The translations under genes and the position numbers were made by a program. A stretch of 64,000 bases of DNA from Bathynomus jamesi (lineage: Eukaryota; Arthropoda; Malacostraca; Isopoda; Cirolanidae): positions 807,501 to 871,500 of the forward strand of contig JAJOZX010001573.1 of NCBI GenBank assembly GCA_023014485.1, in the 5' to 3' direction. Of the stretch, positions 63,485 to 64,000 are shown one piece after another; positions within the stretch are counted from its first letter, which is position 1; each line of letters starts with the position of its first letter. The notes beneath the pieces were generated by a model that was not told the origin of the DNA, ran no database searches, and saw only the letters and a list, made by a program, of their open reading frames with translations.

Positions 63485-64000
63485 TTAAAAATCTGTGCTT
63501 ATATTCCGGAAACGATCCATCTCTATTAGGGCCTGTGTTTCTAGATACATTAGTACACTAATAGGTGCGTCTGTAGGCTTGGCGAAATCCAAACGTACTG
63601 CCACCGTACCAGTCTGCTGTGCGTTTAAATGGGTGTTTACCCCCGCGGTTATGTCAGGCGTAAGGTCAAATGAATAAATGTTAAACTGTTCCACAAATTC
63701 TTTCTGTGTTAGGCCGATTCCGAGTTCGTCACACACCCCTGTGTTATGGGCTAAACCGCTGTATGCTCTCGCGTAGAGCGGGAACACGGCATCTGACGAG
63801 TAGTCCATATTCATTGTCCCACCCAATGCGACGCCATTGATATATAAAGTGATATTTTTAAGTCCAAAATTTTCAAACTTCAAGGCACTCTTTTTATAAT
63901 CCCCATTCGTCGAAGCGTGGTCTTGCATCCCAATTAAAATCCTTTTAGGCAGTACTCCAAGAGCGAGGTTTTATATCTGTTTCGATGCCAAACCTTTGGG
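63485..64000 (-). CDS. Major capsid protein C-terminal part, copy 2
   Basis: Open from near the right edge to the TAA at 63485-63487. MQDHASTNGDYKK, then GLKNITLYINGVALGG, MDYSSDAVFPLY, ELGIGLTQKEFVEQF and VRLDFAKPTDAP correspond block by block to copy 1. A frame change near 63925-63950 probably marks one lesion; the preceding part (LPKRILIGM-equivalent) is visible in the last 50 bases. The N-terminal two thirds lie outside the window. Confidence 0.85.

Larger units (their letters stand above)
61800..64000. mobile_element. Polinton/Maverick element, copy 2 (runs off the edge)
   Basis: Same order and orientation as the left part of copy 1: spliced plus-strand gene, then minus-strand protease and major capsid protein. 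Divergence from copy 1 is substantial (roughly one third of capsid residues differ by eye), so this is a different lineage and not a recent duplicate. No terminal repeat was found. Confidence 0.85.

Noticed and set aside
1..64000. CRISPR arrays, bacterial operons or a conventional host gene
   Set aside because: The tandem repeats here lack CRISPR-like spacing, and no frame or exon chain outside transposable elements shows a recognisable cellular protein.

Overview
This is eukaryotic, almost certainly invertebrate-animal DNA. I see no host gene I can defend. Nearly all of the 64 kb is transposable elements of many superfamilies, tRNA-derived SINEs and long (TA)n, (CA)n, (TTA)n and (CT)n microsatellites. 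The mix (mariner, hAT, pogo/Tigger, piggyBac, MULE-like, CR1-type LINE, Penelope elements, Polintons, scattered AACCT runs) fits an arthropod and perhaps a crustacean, but that is inference.

The central feature is a Polinton/Maverick (adintovirus-like) element at about 11.9-25.5 kb. Its leftward gene block reads FtsK/HerA-type ATPase, two conserved small proteins, integrase, minor capsid protein, basic pVI/pX-like protein, double-jelly-roll major capsid protein and adenain-like protease. On the plus strand lie a small spliced gene at the left end, a protein-primed type B DNA polymerase on the right, and six small unrecognised ORFs beyond it. Most long genes carry frameshifts or stops, so this copy is an endogenous fossil, or partly a low-quality assembly. 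A second, clearly diverged Polinton in the same orientation starts near 61.8 kb and runs off the right edge, showing the spliced gene, the protease and part of the capsid gene.

The most unusual signal is the spliced left-end gene. Its internal exons (132, about 135 and 144 nt) all have the same symmetric phase and look like diverged copies of one ~45-residue module. The last visible exon ends in a splice donor with no local acceptor, and a strong acceptor of compatible phase lies just before the polymerase frame. Long-range splicing onto the polymerase is a testable hypothesis.

Region by region: 0-6 kb holds a pogo/Tigger remnant and a complete-ended hAT (8-bp target duplication) inside a pogo-like MITE. 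6-11 kb holds a LINE RT remnant invaded by SINEs, and local tandem repeats. 26-30 kb is a CR1-type LINE with an esterase-like ORF1 and a 21-bp minisatellite. 31-33 kb is a complete-ended mariner with a D-to-E change at the third catalytic site. 33-39.4 kb holds SINEs, a LINE 3' end and three Penelope-like fragments. 40-43 kb is microsatellites and a LINE. 43-48 kb holds hAT and FLYWCH/MULE-like elements. 47.8-55.2 kb is one LINE split by a hAT MITE, an LTR-like insert (itself hit by a DD41D element) and a Tc1-like/piggyBac/Penelope nest. 55.8-61.7 kb is more hAT elements and an unclassified transposon. Ends and target duplications were read by eye; no alignments were run.
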